A stretch of 5,802 nt of DNA from Methylotenera sp. (GTDB lineage Bacteria; Pseudomonadota; Gammaproteobacteria; Burkholderiales; Methylophilaceae): positions 1 through 5,802 of the forward strand of contig JAUYAL010000053.1 of NCBI GenBank assembly GCA_030693535.1, given 5' to 3'. Both the position numbers and the translations under genes were made by a program. Below the pieces are notes generated by a model. The model was not told where the DNA came from. It saw only the letters and a program-made list of their open reading frames with translations, and did no database searches. Numbering within the stretch: the first letter of the stretch is position 1; every line of letters starts with the position of its first letter. This document shows, in pieces, positions 4,569-5,802 of this stretch.

Positions 4569-5480
4569 TTATTCGTTCGCCACCCCGTGTGGCACATGGC
4601 CTGTAGCAACATGCTGGCGCGCAGATTCGCAGTGTTTCTGTTGATCATCAAAGAAAATGTCCGCACCAAAAGCTTTGAGAAATACACCCTTATCCTTCCC
4701 TCCTAAGAAAAGCGCTTCATCAATACGAATGTCCCATGCGCGCAAGGTGCGGATAACACGCTCGTGCGCGGGCGCAGCACGAGCGGTAATGAGCGCGGTG
4801 CGGATTGGTGACTCCTCTGCTGGATAATCCAGTTGAATCTGGTGCAGCATTGCAAGAAAATTCTTGAATGGGCCGCCTAGCATAGGTTGCTTAGCAGCGA
4901 TGACTTCATTGCCATTAAAGGCTTCAAGTCCATTCTGCTTGTATATTCGTTCGGATTCATCCGAAAACAAAACGGCGTCTCCATCGAAGGCAATGCGTAA
5001 TTGCGTCGGGTTTTTCGTGTCTATTGATGGTGTCGAGGACGAAGATAAAATAGTGGCAGCCGCAAATCCAGCTTCCAGTGCCTTGCGTACATCAACAGGA
5101 TCCGCAGACAGGAACAAATGGGTACCAAAGGCCGAAATATAAGGATGTGTGCTCGCGCCTTTGGTAAACGCCGCGCGCCCGATATCAAGTTCATGATGCT
5201 GGATTGAGTTAAAGATACGCAGTCCGGTGTCTGCGCTGTTGCGTGAAAGCAGAATCACTTCTACTCGCGGATGAACCGGATCAACTGCATTAAGCGCCAG
5301 CAGCTTCTTGACCAAGTTAAAGGCGACGCCGGGTTTAAGCGGCACGTCTTCATTGCCAACCTGATGCTGGCAGTATGCATCGACACCTGCGTTTTCAAAG
5401 ATAGCATGACTTTCATCCAGATTAAATAAGGCGCGCGATGAAACCGCAATCACCAGTTTTTCAGCTAAGATATTACTCAA
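4569..5480 (-). CDS. Cytosolic 5'-nucleotidase (cN-I type, HAD-like)
   Basis: 303-aa protein matching the bacterial members of the 5'-nucleotidase family PF06189 (related to eukaryotic NT5C1A), which hydrolyse nucleoside 5'-monophosphates. The N-terminal KLVIAVSSRALFNLDESH (8-25) and LLSRNSADTGLRIFNSI (77-93) are characteristic. Motif I with the nucleophilic Asp is FDGDAVLFSDE (165-175). TARAAP (232-237) supplies the small-residue motif, GGKDKG (260-265) the lysine, and FFDDQ (276-280) the C-terminal acidic motif. Length fits the family. The start is TTG at 5478-5480, the only plausible one because the next Met is residue 200; a weak GGAA lies upstream. That TTG follows directly on the TGA of the preceding gene, in the same frame. 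It is probably cotranscribed with the DUF2779 gene. Confidence 0.9.
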   Translation of the reverse strand: MSNILAEKLVIAVSSRALFNLDESHAIFENAGVDAYCQHQVGNEDVPLKPGVAFNLVKKLLALNAVDPVHPRVEVILLSRNSADTGLRIFNSIQHHELDIGRAAFTKGASTHPYISAFGTHLFLSADPVDVRKALEAGFAAATILSSSSTPSIDTKNPTQLRIAFDGDAVLFSDESERIYKQNGLEAFNGNEVIAAKQPMLGGPFKNFLAMLHQIQLDYPAEESPIRTALITARAAPAHERVIRTLRAWDIRIDEALFLGGKDKGVFLKAFGADIFFDDQQKHCESARQHVATGHVPHGVANE

Positions 5481-5802
5481 TCAGGTTCCATTCTCAAAAT
5501 AATGTGCAATACGCACCATCGCTAACGTGTCTCGTTCGCAATATAGTAATAGCGCATTATGTAATTTTTGGCGGCGTTCTGGCAAAGTGTCTGGGTGCAT
5601 GATTTCAGTAAATGCTTCCTGTGCCATGCCACCGTTTGCGACTTCCAAGTTGTCATAAGCCAAGTCAGGTGCAATGGTGGGCAGTACAGCTTTAATTGAC
5701 CATGAGCCGCGCATATCAGGGTGGTAGTAGTGTTCCCGCGCAATGGGTAACAAGTCAACGATGCGATCAATCGCGGCTTCTAGTGCAGGTGCTAGATCAG
5801 GA
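5481..5802 (-). CDS. DUF2779 family protein, C-terminal part (5' end beyond window)
   Basis: The frame is open to the right edge, leaving 106 complete C-terminal codons before TGA at 5481-5483. The residues LLPIAREHYYHP, MRGSWSIKAVLPTIAPDL, GGMAQEAF and LLLYCERDTLAMVRIAHYF are typical of the C-terminal end of DUF2779 proteins. Those proteins are several hundred residues long and are generally regarded as having RNase H-fold nuclease-like character; the CERDT segment fits the last acidic motif of a DEDD-type exonuclease core (inference). The catalytic N-terminal acidic motifs would lie outside this window, so activity cannot be judged. The gene runs straight into the nucleotidase without a spacer. 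Confidence 0.8.
   Translation of the reverse strand, partial: PDLAPALEAAIDRIVDLLPIAREHYYHPDMRGSWSIKAVLPTIAPDLAYDNLEVANGGMAQEAFTEIMHPDTLPERRQKLHNALLLYCERDTLAMVRIAHYFENGT

Noticed and set aside
4481..4687. 68-codon minus-strand frame beginning inside the nucleotidase gene and ending near the methyltransferase stop
   Set aside because: It overlaps the 3' end of the nucleotidase in another frame and has no family features.

Overview
The window looks like chromosomal DNA of a betaproteobacterium, most plausibly from the Methylophilaceae (Methylotenera/Methylophilus-like). This is an inference: base composition is moderate, genes are tightly packed, there is a sigma factor / DUF3619-like / DUF3106-like gene set, and PF13679-type methyltransferase, DUF2779 and cytosolic-5'-nucleotidase homologues are present. 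No phage, transposase, CRISPR, tRNA or rRNA gene is visible.

Layout. (1) 1-954, minus strand: a circularly permuted ribosome-assembly GTPase (RbgA/YlqF), whose Ser/Thr/Asp-rich C-terminal tail runs off the left edge. (2) 955-1163: its leader, with a long imperfect inverted repeat that includes the rbgA Shine-Dalgarno and a 36-codon GTG reading frame ending two bases before the rbgA ATG. (3) 1164-3525, minus strand: a compact six-gene cluster. In transcription order it holds a 77-aa secreted basic His/Gln/Lys-Pro protein, a 120-aa secreted 11-residue-repeat protein, an ECF-type sigma factor, a single-pass membrane protein resembling DUF3619 (possible anti-sigma), an 84-aa secreted protein, and a secreted DUF3106-like repeat protein. 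The last four are linked by overlaps of 4, 11 and 4 bases. (4) 3526-3677: a divergent promoter region with a 10-bp perfect palindrome. (5) 3678-4508, plus strand: a class I SAM-dependent methyltransferase (Methyltransf_32 type). (6) 4509-4568: a convergent gap with a stem-loop. (7) 4569-5802, minus strand: a cytosolic 5'-nucleotidase (cN-I type) directly after, and in the same frame as, the C-terminal part of a DUF2779 protein that enters from the right edge.

The most interesting region is 1164-3525. Here one sigma factor is packaged with one membrane protein and four exported, highly charged, mostly repetitive or low-complexity proteins. This arrangement suggests an envelope-sensing regulon whose exported members sense, buffer or chaperone something in the periplasm. 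That function is inference; the sequence shows only the architecture.
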